Source: Echinarachnius parma
Lineage: Eukaryota; Echinodermata; Echinoidea; Clypeasteroida; Echinarachniidae
Length of the DNA: 64,000 nucleotides
Assembly (NCBI GenBank): GCA_037951105.1
Contig: JBAMJV010010929.1
Coordinates: 18,503 to 82,502, forward strand
Direction of reading: 5' to 3'
Below, piece by piece: positions 63,101 through 64,000 of the stretch; position 1 is the stretch's first letter, and each line of letters begins with the position of its first letter. The translations under genes were made by a program, and so were the position numbers. The notes under the pieces were generated by a model. The model saw only the letters and a list, made by a program, of their open reading frames with translations, was not told the origin of the DNA and ran no database searches.

Positions 63101-63364
63101 AGCAAGCCGGAGAGTACGGAGGTTGCGCAGGCAGAAGAAATCCTCCTTGTATACTCGACTCAATCTGGTGTACGCAATAGAGAGGTCGGTCGCATTACAC
63201 GGTATGTCATCAGGAACGCTAGTAACTGTCATTTTATCCGTGCAAAGTATTTCAGTTTTCGGAAACTCATTCTTGCACGTACAAGACATCGGGCACACTA
63301 AAGATCCCTTTGTCTGGATAACGATGACAAGAAGGAGGAGGCACGGTAACATTTTTGAATCCAT
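60113..63364 (-). pseudogene. LRR-Ig receptor-like gene with one stop and two frameshifts
   Basis: Intronless minus-strand gene, ATG at 63364. Signal peptide MDSKMLPCLLLLVIVIQTKG. LRRNT cap (LVCPMSCTCKNEF, DKMTVTSVPDDIPCNATDL). Many leucine-rich repeats (LRTLRLAYNNIHYIEEGAME, LKWLKLENNRIQMIDEQVMK). LRRCT cap NPWACDCHMSHYLRSFASSS. Then an Ig-type domain (ELPCPIAQENLASGIHW ... LSCWAENDGG). A TAA at about 62444-62446 interrupts an otherwise perfect LRR (LPHLQSLLLNGNKL continues in the same frame). A 1-nt shift lies near 61560-61590 and another near 60445, between IHW and the rest of the Ig fold. The domain order fits LRRIG/Toll-ectodomain-like immune or adhesion receptors expanded in echinoderms and amphioxus. 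No convincing transmembrane helix before the stop at 60113. Confidence 0.8.
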
Positions 63365-64000
63365 GACTTAAGATGGTTGTCTTAAATAAAACCTCCCCTC
63401 GATTGTATAGTTGTAATTTGCAGAGAGTGGATTAAAGCAGTATAGTAGTAGCCAGGGTACGTGTTCCGGTATGCTCTGCTATGGGGATTCACTCAAACGT
63501 GTCCAACGATCACCCGATTTTCTTCAATATTTTTCAATTTGCCCAGATCGTGTTACTACATACACCTGGTTGAGCCGATTCCCAATCGCAATGGGTTCTC
63601 ACTTCAAAAGGGAACCCGAGCCTGGGCGAGGCCTGAGCTCAGTTTGCGAGGTAGTTTGTCAATACTTAGTTTATCAGGCGAGAAGAAGCAAGTCTATGCA
63701 CACATTCGGGACGGTGGATCGAGAGGTGGGCCCAAAGAAAAATACAATTGCAATTATCATGATCAGTACAATGTTTGGATCATCAGCCAATTAGGGCGAG
63801 AGGTAGTGAGTCGAGTGGCGGGTGGATCCGGGGGCCAAAATCAAAATATGAATTGGCTTATGAACCAATGCTCGTCATATCGACATTGTCGAGGAAAGAG
63901 TGCTGCAGTCGTTATGCCGATTCTTATATACGAATGTAAGTTTAGCAGTTTCAAGCTAATACTGCCTTATGCTCCACGATGGCACTGCATTTAATATTTG
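63365..64000. other. Upstream flank of the LRR-Ig gene, no gene recognised
   Basis: Should contain the promoter of the minus-strand LRR-Ig gene. A plus-strand frame of 177 codons (63461-63994) has no recognisable domain and looks like chance. Confidence 0.4.

Noticed and set aside
63461-63994. 177-codon plus-strand frame
   Set aside because: No recognisable domain, no repeat support, and it overlaps the presumed promoter side of the LRR-Ig gene; most likely chance.

Overview
The window is animal nuclear DNA: split genes with GT-AG introns, microsatellites, long C/G runs, and a dense mix of DNA transposons, Helitrons, LINEs and Ty3/gypsy relics. The gene and repeat mix (LRR-Ig receptor, Mag/SURL-like LTR elements, P2X7-C-domain and YqaJ gene families, TTAA-flanked MITEs) suggests a marine invertebrate deuterostome, perhaps an echinoderm such as a sea urchin. 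That assignment is inference from style only. No tRNA, rRNA or CRISPR array was recognised.

Layout. (1) 1-12.8 kb: the 3' half of a mitochondrial tyrosyl-tRNA synthetase gene (YARS2, + strand, seven exons 5456-12772). Its introns and upstream flank are full of short DNA transposons. Several have clear target-site duplications (TSDs): a 486-bp element with a 6-bp TSD, a 1.3-kb hAT-like element with an 8-bp TSD, a mariner-like TA element, and a TTAA element. (2) 14-20 kb: tandemly duplicated minus-strand fragments of a KIAA1586/ZNF862-like (hAT-derived) gene, then a frameshifted YqaJ-type exonuclease. (3) 20-26 kb: a minus-strand Ty3/gypsy relic with protease fused to integrase, a second YqaJ-type pseudogene, and a gypsy protease fragment lying backwards against a 3' LTR that itself carries a second copy of the 6-bp-TSD element. 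(4) 26-30 kb: a 2.4-copy tandem array (units of about 1.7 kb) with exons of a P2X7-C-domain gene on the minus strand. (5) 30-36 kb: minus-strand fragments of an uncharacterised animal gene family and LINE ORF1/endonuclease pieces. (6) 37-44 kb: LINE relics, a piggyBac transposase relic, a Helitron Rep relic with a gypsy RT/RNase H segment spliced into it in frame, a 63-bp minisatellite and an SGNH-hydrolase fragment. (7) 44.3-47 kb: a gypsy gag-pol relic with a well-defined 5' LTR, whose reverse-transcriptase core is missing from the ORF and partly present, inverted, just downstream. (8) 48-60 kb: repeats, a Merlin/IS1595-like transposase remnant, a second Helitron Rep relic, and a burst of TTAA-flanked MITEs. 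(9) 60.1-63.4 kb: a minus-strand LRR-Ig receptor gene (signal peptide, LRRNT, LRRs, LRRCT, Ig) broken by one in-frame stop and two frameshifts.

How it fits together: the only clearly functional cellular gene is YARS2. The LRR-Ig gene was functional recently or is mis-sequenced. Almost everything between them is mobile-element debris. Its most unusual property is repeated structural rearrangement (fusion, excision and inversion) of gypsy pol segments that leaves long open frames but no reverse-transcriptase active site in place.
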